From Lacipirellulaceae bacterium (GTDB lineage Bacteria; Planctomycetota; Planctomycetia; Pirellulales; Lacipirellulaceae), in assembly GCA_040218535.1 (NCBI GenBank), contig JAVJRG010000012.1:62001-126000 (forward strand): a stretch of 64,000 bases of DNA. The letters run 5' to 3'. Every line of letters starts with the position of its first letter. Position 1 is the first letter of the stretch. Positions 1-9,850 of this stretch are shown here, piece after piece. Under the pieces are notes generated by a model. That model was given only the letters and a program-made list of their open reading frames with translations. It had not been told where the DNA came from and ran no database searches. The translations under genes were made by a program, and so were the position numbers.

Positions 1-1
1 C

Positions 2-2248
2 GTTAGTGCAGCTGTAGATTTTCTTCGAGACAGCGAAGAGATAGTAAGGCTTGATTTGCCAGACGGCTCTTATCGCTTCACGAGCAAAGCCATGCTTCAA
101 AAAGAAAAGCAGTTGCTTGATGACGCTTTTGAGTTGCTTCAAACCGAGGGGGCCAGCGTTCCAGACGACCTAAGGGAAGACACGCTCAGTCGCCACTCAA
201 AGCTAACTTCTGAGCAACGACTCGCAGTCGATGAGCTACTACAATCGAACAATTCGCTTCGTTTTCTTCACGGAATGGCAGGGACTGGAAAAACAAGCTA
301 CGTACTCCGGGCGTGTGTTGAAGCGTGGAAAAAACAGGGCTACGAAGTTATTGGGGCCGCTCCAACTGGACGAGCGTCAATTGAGCTCGCTGACAGCGTT
401 GGAATTGAAACGAGTACTCTTCATTCAATGTTCGCTGACTTTGATCCGGAATGGGGCTTTAAGGCGAAGCACCACATAAAGCAGTTCGCTCGGGCCATGA
501 AAGGAAAGCGAACCTATCGATACAAAAAGCCAGCGCCAAGGCGACTAAACGCACGCCAAGTGCTCATCGTTGACGAATCGGGCATGGTGAACCTTCGCCA
601 CAACCAGATGCTTTTTGACGAGATTAAGCGAAGCGGGGCAACCATTCTTTTCACTGGCGACCCTTATCAGCTTTCCCCTGTTGAAGGTACAGCTCCATTT
701 TTAGCTTTATCTGAGCGCTGTGGCTACTCAAAGCTTGAAGACATTCAGCGACAAGTTGAAGGATGGGCTCGCGATGCTGCTCGCTATTTCGCAAAGGGGC
801 AGCCCGGAAAGGCACTTGCACTCTATGAAAAGCGGAACCAAATCCGAGTGAGCGACACCAAAGACGCAGCGATTCAGCAGATGGTACTTGATTGGACGGG
901 CGAAGGGCTTACTACTCCTGAGAAAGCTGTAATTCTTTGCTCCACCAATGCTGATTGTGAGGTGGCCAATCAGCTATGCCAGAAAAAGGCACTCGATGCT
1001 GGGTGGCTTCGGGCTAGTCAGTGCATAACGGTCAAAGATGACCAAGGATTTGGTCGAAGCTCTGAAGCTGACATCCATGTTCACGACCGTGTTCAGTTCA
1101 CACAGAACTCAACGAAATACGGTGTTGAGAACGGCACCCTAGGTGTAGTCATCGCGATGGATGCCATCGCAAAGAAGCTAGCCATTAGGCTAGATAACGG
1201 AAAAACGGTTCGGATTCCGCTAAAACGCTACTCCAATATTCGCCTCGGCTACGCTCTAACCACGTACAAGGCACAAGGTGCAACTGTCGACCATGCCTAT
1301 GTGCTTGCAGGGGGAAGAATGCAAGACCTTCCAACGACCTACGTGCAGGCGACAAGAGCGAGGCTTAGGACGACCTTCTACGGGCAAAAAAGCCACTTCG
1401 ATGAGTGCATGGACAATATCGAGGAGTCACCGCTCGCTCAGCAGATGGCAACTCGCCCTGACCTCTCCATGGCCGCAGATTTACTGCAACCTCCGGATGC
1501 AACGAGTGATAGCAAAGACGAGGTACTTAGCACGCTCGTTGGTGACTATCTCAAAGCAAATGCAAAACTCGATTGCAATACGCTTATTCTTACGAGGACT
1601 AGCGTTGAAGCTGAAGAGCTAAACAAGCTGTGTCACGAACGCTTGGCTCATGAATCTGCGTCCGTTCTTGAGTCGGCCAATGGGCTAAGACTGGTTCCAG
1701 GAGATCGCATCACGTTCAATCAGCCGCCCTACATGGAGACTCGAATCAAACGAGGTGAGCGAGGAAAAGTGGTTAGTGTTGATGAGCAATCAGGCTTTAT
1801 TCGTGTTGCCTTTGATGAACACAAAATGCTCATCAAGGAAGAAGCGATGCAGCTTGAAGCCAAGCGGCTTGACCTCGCTCGTGCTCATGCCTTAACTCAA
1901 GCACAAGCAAAGCAATCCGCAAGTAACGTCGAAGAAATCTACAACTACCAAACCTCTCAAGATCGACCAATAACGCAAGGCTTTGACACTCAGCAATACG
2001 CTCAAAGCGGTGGCACTCACTACACTTGCAATAACGCCAGTAGCTGGCAGCCCTTCTCTGTTCAAACATCTACTTGGGCGGATGATTACACAAAGCAGTA
2101 CAATTACTTGTATCAAGGAGCGGGCTCAAACCACTTGCAGCAGCAGATGTATAACTCAAACCAGCAGTTTAATACCTTCACACAGCAATCAACGCAAACC
2201 CAGTACCAAGCGATAACGCAAACCAACGCTTGGGGCCAAGCGTACTAA
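2..2248 (+). CDS. MobF-type conjugative relaxase, helicase part (5' end outside window)
   Basis: The frame is open from the first bases, so this is the 3' part of a longer gene; a TTG at 56 is not needed as a start. Seen: Walker A GMAGTGKT near base 271, Walker B with DESGM near 572, the motif TGDPYQLSPVEG, and a UvrD-like C-terminal block (TYKAQGATVDHAYV ... QATRAR). Two SH3-like blocks follow the pattern 'D-R-(V/I)-x-F ... G-x-V' near bases 1085 and 1710. The last roughly 90 residues are Gln/Asn/Thr-rich and probably unstructured. In TraI/TrwC/TraA-type MobF proteins this helicase follows an HUH relaxase that nicks oriT and leads the DNA strand into the recipient; that relaxase part would lie upstream. 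The coupling-protein gene starts 10 bp downstream, which fits one transfer operon. A RecD-like helicase without relaxase is the alternative. Confidence 0.85.
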   Translation, partial: VSAAVDFLRDSEEIVRLDLPDGSYRFTSKAMLQKEKQLLDDAFELLQTEGASVPDDLREDTLSRHSKLTSEQRLAVDELLQSNNSLRFLHGMAGTGKTSYVLRACVEAWKKQGYEVIGAAPTGRASIELADSVGIETSTLHSMFADFDPEWGFKAKHHIKQFARAMKGKRTYRYKKPAPRRLNARQVLIVDESGMVNLRHNQMLFDEIKRSGATILFTGDPYQLSPVEGTAPFLALSERCGYSKLEDIQRQVEGWARDAARYFAKGQPGKALALYEKRNQIRVSDTKDAAIQQMVLDWTGEGLTTPEKAVILCSTNADCEVANQLCQKKALDAGWLRASQCITVKDDQGFGRSSEADIHVHDRVQFTQNSTKYGVENGTLGVVIAMDAIAKKLAIRLDNGKTVRIPLKRYSNIRLGYALTTYKAQGATVDHAYVLAGGRMQDLPTTYVQATRARLRTTFYGQKSHFDECMDNIEESPLAQQMATRPDLSMAADLLQPPDATSDSKDEVLSTLVGDYLKANAKLDCNTLILTRTSVEAEELNKLCHERLAHESASVLESANGLRLVPGDRITFNQPPYMETRIKRGERGKVVSVDEQSGFIRVAFDEHKMLIKEEAMQLEAKRLDLARAHALTQAQAKQSASNVEEIYNYQTSQDRPITQGFDTQQYAQSGGTHYTCNNASSWQPFSVQTSTWADDYTKQYNYLYQGAGSNHLQQQMYNSNQQFNTFTQQSTQTQYQAITQTNAWGQAY

Positions 2249-2258
2249 AAGGTGCATA

Positions 2259-4730
2259 ATGAGCAACTACCTGTTGAACCACGCAAGGCTTGGCAATCCG
2301 CACTTCTGGCATCACTACACGGGTGTCTCGCTTAAGTCAGCGATCACTATCGCGAAGACTTTCCCAACGTATTGGTTACATCAGCATAGTCACTCTACGA
2401 ATAACCTGCATTTTCAGTACGATGAAATCGCTGCTGCCTGGGACGCGCTTAGCTGGGCCTTCGATAACGAAGAGCTGAAACGTATTTGCGAGGGAATATC
2501 GAAAGCTAAATCAGTACTAATTGACCTGGAGAAATACTTAGAACGAATTGATCGCGGGGCTGCCGATAGCCAAGACGCTCACAATGACTACGTTCATGCA
2601 CTCCACAAGGCTCAAGACTCATGGGTAGAGACGTTCAATGCAGAACAACGCCGCTGGGTCGAGGAGAACAAGTGGGAGCTAGTTTACAAAGTACCGGGTA
2701 GTGAATGGTTTCCTTTCGTAAACAATGGGGCTTCAGTAACGAGTGGCGCCCCCCTAGTAAGCCAGAACTCACTAATGCAAATCTATGGCATTAGAGGTGA
2801 CGCTACACTTGACCATTTACGCTTCGGCGCGCTGCTTCTCCCTTATGAGGAGGCTCGGAAAGCGCATTTTTGCATTGTCGGAATGCCGAGGAGTGGGAAA
2901 ACCGTAACGATTCGACTTTTGATTGAAAGTCTTGGGACACATAGAAAGAAAGAGCAGCAGAAAGTCAGGTTCGTCACCTACGACCGAAAGGGCGAGCTTT
3001 ATCCGATACTCCAAGGAGTTCCAAGACATCCGGCATACAAAGATCGTCCCCCAGGCACCTTCTTGCTCAATCCCTTCGACAAAAGAGGCGTTGCCTGGGA
3101 CATTGCAGCCGATGCTAATTCGCTACACTTTGCGCGCGAAATAGCAAAGATTCTTATCCCGTCAACAGGCCACGAGAAGCCTTACTTTGTCAACGCTCCA
3201 CGAGAGTTACTCGCAGCGGCCATCATGTCGCTTAGAGAAGTGAGAGGAAAACTCTGGACGTTGATGGACCTCCTTATCGCGTGCAAGCCAGCAAACCTCC
3301 AAGCGGTGCTCTCAAAAAGTCCTACTGGTCGAGACGCCATTGAAAGCTATCTTCGCTCACCGCACGGTTCCTCAGCCGACATCCTTTCCACGCTTGCAAC
3401 CTACCTTGCTCCGCTTCAGCCAATTGCAGCAGCATGGGATAAGACCTCAGCCATGCTCAGTATTCGCGACTGGGCTGCTAAGAGTTCAGACAGCATTGTG
3501 CTTTCAGATAGCGAGAAGCACTCGCTTGCAATGCGATCGATCAACCAGGTACTGATTCAGTTAATAAGCGAGTGCTTGCTTGACTCCCAAGTCGAAAAGC
3601 CTCGCGAAACCTTCCTGATACTCGACGAGTTGCAAAACATTGGCCGCATTCCATCACTTCCCGTACTCCTCAGCACAGGTGCAAGCCTTGGCGTCACAGT
3701 AGTCCTTGGACTACACGACTTAACAGCACTCAACAACGTCTACGGTGAAGACACAGAGGGGCTTCTTGGTATGTGTGGGCATTTTGCGTTTCTTCGCGTA
3801 AATGCAAGTAAGACCGCCTCCTGGGCATCGGATCAGTTCGGGCAACTTGAGCTTCGAAGCCTCAGAACAACACGCACAACCAATCCTGGACTAAAAGAAA
3901 CTGACTCTAGTCGCGAAGGTAAGTCAGTCTCAGTCCATGAGGAATCAAAGCCCGCTGTTTCGGCTGACGAAATTCGAGGCCTTCCTCTAGCTTCGACTGA
4001 AAACGGATTGCACGGTTTTTTTAAGAGCTACCTTCATCCTCCATACCGAGCAGATCTCCCTGGCAAGGTGCTCTTCACGCACGCTGATCCTGCAACAGAT
4101 ACTTCAATCAGTCTTTTTCATCGCATGCAACTCGTCAAGCGGCCTGAGGTAGGAAACTTGAATGTGGCACAGCTTCGTCTCCGTGATTCGATGCTTGAGA
4201 CTTTCATCCCCCGTCCAGAGAGTGATCTTCAGCCCCGAGAGTACTTTTTGCCTTTGGAGGCTAATTCAGAGATCGCAGGTCTCGCTCCCCATCAAGAGAA
4301 CGTTGCTGACGGCGACTATCAAAGAGATATCTTCATGGATGTTACTAATGATTACCTATCATCCATTCCAATCGCTCGTTGGCATACCTCGTACCAGTAC
4401 ATGAAGAAGATTGGCCCGGAGAGCTATGACCTAGTCGCCTTTCCTCAGGCGTTTAGCCCTCGTTTCTGTCGGTTTGCTATCGTCCCGGAGGATGCGAATT
4501 CACTTCCGGGTATCAAGCCACTGGAAACGGCTTTCCCGCACAAGTCCGATAATGGAGGGAGTGGCACGATGGACCGCGAATCTGAAGATGCGACATCTGG
4601 CGAGCGTGGCGGCGAATCAAGTATCGTTGGAAGCAGTGATCAGAAAACTAAAGAGAATCCAGACACCGGGCCATCGAATCGAAAGAGTGTCGCCGCTGAC
4701 CTCTTCGGCATTAAGCGTCCACCGCGCTAA
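2259..4730 (+). CDS. Type IV coupling protein (VirD4/TrwB/TraD family)
   Basis: This 823-residue protein has Walker A GMPRSGKT near residue 207, then DRKGELY and the family-typical NPFDKRGVAWD, and Walker B LILDELQNIGR near residue 453. These are hallmarks of the hexameric ATPase that links the relaxosome to the type IV secretion channel. The N-terminal 200 residues are longer than usual and contain no clear pair of transmembrane helices, so it may depend on a partner for membrane attachment. The C-terminal tail is hydrophilic and Gly/Ser/Glu-rich. ATG with AGGTG just upstream supports the start. The gene follows the relaxase by 10 bp. No mating-pair-formation genes are in the window, so the channel must be encoded elsewhere or supplied in trans. 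Confidence 0.88.
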   Translation: MSNYLLNHARLGNPHFWHHYTGVSLKSAITIAKTFPTYWLHQHSHSTNNLHFQYDEIAAAWDALSWAFDNEELKRICEGISKAKSVLIDLEKYLERIDRGAADSQDAHNDYVHALHKAQDSWVETFNAEQRRWVEENKWELVYKVPGSEWFPFVNNGASVTSGAPLVSQNSLMQIYGIRGDATLDHLRFGALLLPYEEARKAHFCIVGMPRSGKTVTIRLLIESLGTHRKKEQQKVRFVTYDRKGELYPILQGVPRHPAYKDRPPGTFLLNPFDKRGVAWDIAADANSLHFAREIAKILIPSTGHEKPYFVNAPRELLAAAIMSLREVRGKLWTLMDLLIACKPANLQAVLSKSPTGRDAIESYLRSPHGSSADILSTLATYLAPLQPIAAAWDKTSAMLSIRDWAAKSSDSIVLSDSEKHSLAMRSINQVLIQLISECLLDSQVEKPRETFLILDELQNIGRIPSLPVLLSTGASLGVTVVLGLHDLTALNNVYGEDTEGLLGMCGHFAFLRVNASKTASWASDQFGQLELRSLRTTRTTNPGLKETDSSREGKSVSVHEESKPAVSADEIRGLPLASTENGLHGFFKSYLHPPYRADLPGKVLFTHADPATDTSISLFHRMQLVKRPEVGNLNVAQLRLRDSMLETFIPRPESDLQPREYFLPLEANSEIAGLAPHQENVADGDYQRDIFMDVTNDYLSSIPIARWHTSYQYMKKIGPESYDLVAFPQAFSPRFCRFAIVPEDANSLPGIKPLETAFPHKSDNGGSGTMDRESEDATSGERGGESSIVGSSDQKTKENPDTGPSNRKSVAADLFGIKRPPR

Positions 4731-4789
4731 ATAGTTGGTCGCTGAAAGCACTGCTTATCACTAAGCATGGCATCACTGAGTTATATGCT

Positions 4790-5305
4790 ATGGACATCAC
4801 AAAATGGCTTATCGCTTACTCTGACGAACCAGGCCGCTACTACGTTGTGTGCCTTGAGCATCCCCGCTGGTACTACATTATGGACCATGTAGAGAGTGAC
4901 CAAGGCTGCGAAATTCAGACAAGAAGCTTTGGCTCTCTTGCAAGCGGTATTGGCCCTGAGGAGTGCTTCAACGAGGATTTCGCTGAAGCAGCTTACGGAG
5001 CGTTCGTTAGCGTTCTAGAGTGGTTTTCGCCGCTACCGGTATGTTCGGATGAGAGCGATCCCCTGCCTGCTCCTCGCTGGATATTCGGTACAGCTCCAGA
5101 GCTTTCTCGTGATGGGAGAAAGCTGTTGGCATTTCGGACAGACCATCCACAACACCTTCCTGCCCTGTTCGCATTCGACGACGACGGCTACTTCTGTGAC
5201 ATAGAATCCACTGTTGACGATTTTTCTCTTGAGGCACAAGAAGCCTTTCAACTCTGGACAGGTGCAAACGATAATGAGCCATCCCGCCTTCGTTTTATGC
5301 CATAA
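4790..5305 (+). CDS. Hypothetical acidic protein in transfer module
   Basis: I do not recognise this 171-residue protein. It is acidic, rich in aromatic residues and cysteine-poor, with no signal peptide or transmembrane segment. A Trp/Tyr-rich start (ITKWLIAYSDEP, then HPRWYYIMDHV) resembles a small cytoplasmic fold rather than an enzyme with visible catalytic motifs. It lies between the coupling protein (60 bp upstream) and the methyltransferase-helicase (about 155 bp downstream) on the same strand, so a role in transfer or plasmid maintenance is possible but unproven. Shine-Dalgarno support for the ATG is weak. Coding is judged from the long open frame and compatible orientation. Confidence 0.6.
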   Translation: MDITKWLIAYSDEPGRYYVVCLEHPRWYYIMDHVESDQGCEIQTRSFGSLASGIGPEECFNEDFAEAAYGAFVSVLEWFSPLPVCSDESDPLPAPRWIFGTAPELSRDGRKLLAFRTDHPQHLPALFAFDDDGYFCDIESTVDDFSLEAQEAFQLWTGANDNEPSRLRFMP

Positions 5306-5461
5306 GTAGTGCTGCTTGGAACAAAGCAAAGAACAGTCTATCTCTTCATTAGAGAAATGTCTCAGGCTCCCCTCTTATGAAACGGCTGACACGAATTTTA
5401 GCATATCACCGCTTTCTCACTCAGTGCATTGCTTGCTACGAGTGGGTTTGTGGAGTAAGTA

Positions 5462-8400
5462 ATGCCAAATGCAGTAGTCAAAGTAAGCCGTATATGTAGT
5501 AAGGAGAATCAGAGAGCTTCGTCAGAAAAGCAGATGTTGCTGGACTTCGATGCAGCACCTAAGCTTCCGCCAAGGCCAGAGGCTCCCAGAGATACTTCCC
5601 CTGTCAGTCAGCTAGCTCTTCGGTTTTCAGCGCTTCTCGCTCAAGACACGACCGTTAACTTCACTAATCCAGCAGTTGAGCTGCTCGCTGTTGAGTTCTT
5701 CGGCTCGCGAGCTGGTCATGCTAGGGATACTTACGATGCTGTTGAAGCGGGTTTCAATCTCTATGTTCGACAGGCTGAACTTGACCTAGAGAATCCAGAG
5801 AGCGTCATAGCCTGGCTAAGCGATGCCGAAAAGCGGCTTCCAAGGCAGAGTAAACGTGATGAGCGGCAAATTGAGCTGCAGCAGTTCAGCACGCCTCCAA
5901 CGCTTGCCTACGTTCTCTCAAAAGTGGCTGCAATTCAAGCAGAGCAATCGGTCCTTGAGCCAAGTGCTGGTACAGGCAACATCGCTGTGTTCGCGAAACT
6001 AGCTGGTGGCGACGTCACAGCCAATGAGATTGACGACAGACGCCTTGGCCTGCTTCGTCTTCAAGGCTATCAACCTACGAGTGTCGATGCAGAGAGGCTC
6101 GACAACCTGCTACCAGCAGGTGCATTGTTTGATGTCGTTACAATGAACCCGCCATTCTCAGCAACCGGCGGGAGAGTCAACGGGCACAGCACAGCCTTTG
6201 GTGCTCGGCACGTTGAGCAAGCTCTGCTTCGCCTCAAGCCAGGAGGAAGGCTAGTTGCGATCGTTGGCCGTGGGATGGGCCTTGAGCGGCCAACGATGCG
6301 TAACTGGTGGACCCGCATTGGAAAACGTTTTAACGTGCGGGCCAACATTGGTTTGGACGGGCGGCACTACGGCAAGTTTGGAACAACATTCGATCAGCAG
6401 CTCATTGTTCTCGACAACACCGGGCCAACCAAGAGCATTGATAAGGTAATAACCGGCGGTGGGCTTAGTCCGTTTGAGGCATACGAAACGCTCAAACATC
6501 TCGCAACGGAAAACATCAGAGAGCAAACGGCGACGATGATTCCAAGGGGTGTGGCAACTTCTGCCATACCTAAAATGTCAAGGAAGCTTACGGGGGCAAG
6601 GACACTCTTTGATGAGGAGCCAGTACAAGCAGTTGTCGAGCCTGCGGCGACCATTCCAGACTCAGTGGGGCAGCTTGATACGAACGCCAAGGCTGAGCTT
6701 GTTGACGTTGAAGAGGGATCGGTCTTTGCCGCTTATCGCGTCCAAAAAGCGGTCGTTCAGGGCTCTCACCCTCATCCAGCGAACGTGGTTGAGTCGACGG
6801 CGATGGCCTGCGTTGAACCACCGGCTGTTACCTATCAGCATCACTTGCCAAAAGAAGTAATTGCTGAATCGCGAGTGTCAAACATTCAGATTGAGGACGT
6901 AATTTACGCTGGACAAGCAACCAGCGTTTTGCTTTCTGACGGTAGCCGCAAAGGCCATTGGAACGGTGACGGCACGGGAATCGGAAAAGGGCGAGAACTC
7001 TATGCATTCATCTTCAACGAGTATGCTCAAGGCAGAACCCGTCACGTCCACATTTCAGCCACGCATCAGCTATGCACCGATGCTGAGCGTGACCGTGACG
7101 CTTTGGGTTTGCCGCTTCCCCTCATCCATCAGGCGAAGCTAAAGCCAGACGATGCCATCCTCGCTGACCAAGGTGTCGTGTTCTCGACCTACACCATGTT
7201 AAGCAATGATTTCGGAGGCGGCAGGCGACGCTTCAAGCAACTAACTGAATGGCTAGGCGATGACTTCGATGGCGTCATCGCATTCGATGAAGCTCACTTA
7301 ATGAAGAATGCTGCTGCAACCCCGCATGGTGGTAAAGCTACGGTTGATCGCGGGACGCTTCGTGGAAATATGGGAATCGCTCTACAACGAATGTTTCCTG
7401 ACGCTCGTGTTCGATACTTCTCAGCTACGGGAGCTACCGAAGCCCGTCACATGGCACCCTATGAGCGACTTGGACTCTGGGGACCAGGGGCACCTTTCGC
7501 AAGCTTTCAGTCTTTTCTGATTGCTATGGAACAAGGGGGTGTTGCCGCAATGGAAATGCTCTGTCGCGACCTTAAAAGTGTTGGAACGTATCTTTCTCGA
7601 ACCATCAGCTACGGTCCAAGTAGAGAGCCTGACGGTTCCGTCGCTCCTAATTCGGCAGTTGAGTATGAGCCGCTTTTACATCGCCTCTCAGAAGCTGAGC
7701 GTCGTCAGTACGACAGTATCGCTGATCTTTGGTCAGAGATTCTGTTTGCTTTTGAGGGGGCTGAAGGTAACGCCAATGAAAAGCGAAACGGACATCGCTA
7801 TTCTCAGTTCTACTCTGCTCAACAACGATTCTTTCTCCAGCTGATGATGGCCTACACCCTCCCCGACCTAATTCCAGCTATCGAAAATGACTTAGCTTCT
7901 GGGCGATCCATTGTGCTTAGTCTCTTCAATACTGGAGAATCTCAAACCGAGCGAAAAGTACAGCAAGCTCGTGCTTCTGGTATTGATCTTTCAGAGCTAG
8001 ACGCAACGCCGCGAGAGATGATTGTGCAGCTCGTCCAAAACCATTTCCCGATTCATCAGTTCATCGAGAAAACTGACCCAGTAACAGGAAATGTCGTACG
8101 CGTTCGAGTTGAAGACGAGGACGGCAATCCTGAGATCAATCGCGAGAACCAACGCCAGCAGGAAGCGCTGCTGGACAAGATTGCTGACCTTGACTTCCCA
8201 CAGAATCCGCTTGACGCCATCATTTCCCACTTTGGAGTTGAGAACGTCGCTGAAATCAGTGGGAGAAGCCATCGCTTTGAACACGGGAAGTACGTCAGGC
8301 GAAAGCTTCGCGGTGTATCTCGTAGAGAACTCAATGCACACGAGACAAAACTCTTCCAGAACGGCGAGAAGCGGATTGCGATTATCTCCGGAGCTGGTTC

Positions 8401-9850
8401 CACAGGAATCAGCACCCATGCCGACAGACACGCTAAGAACCAAGACCGAAGGGTCTTTTACGCCTTTCAGCTTTCGTGGTCAGCAGACCAGCAGATGCAA
8501 GCCTTTGGTCGCGTGCATCGCTCAAATCAATCGTCTGCACCAATCGTTCGACTCGTCCTCGTCGATCTGGCTGGGCAAAAACGACTTGTCAATTCCGTCT
8601 CAAAGCGGCTCGCAGCACTCGGAGCACTCACTAAAGGCGAGCGGCACTCTCTTTCGAGTGATCTCTTTCGCCCCGAGGACGTAACGGATCATTTTGGGAA
8701 AAGTGCTCTTTCAAAGCTCTATCGAGAGGTGCAGCTAAACGAACACCTGGAAGCTGGCCTGAGTCTTAGCACCCTTGACCGCATGGGCGTGCTCAACAGT
8801 GAAAGATCAGCCGTCCGCGACAGCTACGCGTCTAACGTTGAGCAATTTCTAAACCGCATCATGGTGCTCCACGTTGTAGACCAGAATAGAATCTTTGACC
8901 TCTTCTATGAGCGGTATCAGCGATCAGTCGAAGCAGCCAAACGGCAGGGCTCGTTTGACTTTGGCGTTGAGGAAGTCAGGGCAACAAAGCTTCGTCAAGT
9001 CGGTGAGCCAGAAGTGCTCTTCACTGACCCAGCCTCAGGTGCTGAAACAAAGCTCCATGAGCTTGAAGGCCAAGTTAAGGTTCTTCGGAACTCGTTTACT
9101 GTTGCAGTATCTGATGCGAAGCTTGGCTTTTTTCAGAACCTAAAAAGCGGTCGCTTATACGCCGTAGCTCCTCATTGGAGCGATGAGCGAAACGACCTAT
9201 CGCTTACTTCAGTAAGGGGCCAAGCTCGCTCAATTGAACGCAGCGAGCTCGTGGCAAAGTATCGTGAAGTCGAGAAATTCGATGCCAAGCAGTGGTGGGA
9301 CGCTGAGTTTGAGCGAACTCCAAGCACTGAATCACGTAAGTTCTATGTGCTTAGCGGGGCTATCTTTCCCATTTACGATAAGGTGATGGGGCGAACCGGA
9401 ATTCAGACGGCGAAGATTGCTCGGGCAAGACTTGCTGACGGATCATCGCTCGTAGGACTCAGGCTGAATTCTCAAGACGTTCCGCAAGTGAAAGAACGTC
9501 TTGGAATCGGTACTCCCCTCGCCGCTGCCTCGATTGAAGAGCTAACTGAGCTGGTAGCCGGAGGTTCAACGCTTGAGCTTGATAACGGGTGGAGACTTCG
9601 ACGTGCTATGATCTCAGGCGACAGAGTGATCGAGCTTGTTCTAAGCGGTGTACCAGCTAATCGCGATGAGCTTCGAGGTTATGGCCTCATAGAGGAAAGC
9701 ATTCACTTTAAGCGTCGTTGGTTCGTCTTGATAGAAGATGCAAAACCCGTACTAGAAAAGCTCTTGATGATACGAAAGGCAGTGCGAAATACGATCGAAT
9801 TTGATTCGCTTGTTCCGGGAATGAAGCAGCCTAAGAAAGCAGTCTCCTAA
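5462..9850 (+). CDS. N6-adenine methyltransferase / strawberry-notch helicase fusion
   Basis: A 1462-residue protein with two recognisable parts. Residues about 160-260 carry a Rossmann methyltransferase: SAM motif LEPSAGTGNIAVFA near residue 165 and catalytic NPPF near 229, the adenine-N6 type. A superfamily-2 helicase of the strawberry-notch type follows: GDGTGIGKG near residue 503, DEAH in IAFDEAHLMKN near 608, and the C-terminal QAFGRVHRSNQSS near 1013. Known relatives occur on plasmids and phages, including the P1 antirestriction protein DdrB (formerly DarB), which has the same methylase-helicase layout. A role in protecting incoming DNA from restriction is an inference from that. The ATG has GGAG seven bases upstream. 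It is alone after the coupling-protein group and has no restriction-enzyme partner in the window. Confidence 0.85.
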   Translation: MPNAVVKVSRICSKENQRASSEKQMLLDFDAAPKLPPRPEAPRDTSPVSQLALRFSALLAQDTTVNFTNPAVELLAVEFFGSRAGHARDTYDAVEAGFNLYVRQAELDLENPESVIAWLSDAEKRLPRQSKRDERQIELQQFSTPPTLAYVLSKVAAIQAEQSVLEPSAGTGNIAVFAKLAGGDVTANEIDDRRLGLLRLQGYQPTSVDAERLDNLLPAGALFDVVTMNPPFSATGGRVNGHSTAFGARHVEQALLRLKPGGRLVAIVGRGMGLERPTMRNWWTRIGKRFNVRANIGLDGRHYGKFGTTFDQQLIVLDNTGPTKSIDKVITGGGLSPFEAYETLKHLATENIREQTATMIPRGVATSAIPKMSRKLTGARTLFDEEPVQAVVEPAATIPDSVGQLDTNAKAELVDVEEGSVFAAYRVQKAVVQGSHPHPANVVESTAMACVEPPAVTYQHHLPKEVIAESRVSNIQIEDVIYAGQATSVLLSDGSRKGHWNGDGTGIGKGRELYAFIFNEYAQGRTRHVHISATHQLCTDAERDRDALGLPLPLIHQAKLKPDDAILADQGVVFSTYTMLSNDFGGGRRRFKQLTEWLGDDFDGVIAFDEAHLMKNAAATPHGGKATVDRGTLRGNMGIALQRMFPDARVRYFSATGATEARHMAPYERLGLWGPGAPFASFQSFLIAMEQGGVAAMEMLCRDLKSVGTYLSRTISYGPSREPDGSVAPNSAVEYEPLLHRLSEAERRQYDSIADLWSEILFAFEGAEGNANEKRNGHRYSQFYSAQQRFFLQLMMAYTLPDLIPAIENDLASGRSIVLSLFNTGESQTERKVQQARASGIDLSELDATPREMIVQLVQNHFPIHQFIEKTDPVTGNVVRVRVEDEDGNPEINRENQRQQEALLDKIADLDFPQNPLDAIISHFGVENVAEISGRSHRFEHGKYVRRKLRGVSRRELNAHETKLFQNGEKRIAIISGAGSTGISTHADRHAKNQDRRVFYAFQLSWSADQQMQAFGRVHRSNQSSAPIVRLVLVDLAGQKRLVNSVSKRLAALGALTKGERHSLSSDLFRPEDVTDHFGKSALSKLYREVQLNEHLEAGLSLSTLDRMGVLNSERSAVRDSYASNVEQFLNRIMVLHVVDQNRIFDLFYERYQRSVEAAKRQGSFDFGVEEVRATKLRQVGEPEVLFTDPASGAETKLHELEGQVKVLRNSFTVAVSDAKLGFFQNLKSGRLYAVAPHWSDERNDLSLTSVRGQARSIERSELVAKYREVEKFDAKQWWDAEFERTPSTESRKFYVLSGAIFPIYDKVMGRTGIQTAKIARARLADGSSLVGLRLNSQDVPQVKERLGIGTPLAAASIEELTELVAGGSTLELDNGWRLRRAMISGDRVIELVLSGVPANRDELRGYGLIEESIHFKRRWFVLIEDAKPVLEKLLMIRKAVRNTIEFDSLVPGMKQPKKAVS

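Noticed and set aside
7997-8443. 148-residue minus-strand frame within the helicase gene
   Set aside because: It is an antisense shadow of the strongly supported helicase domain.
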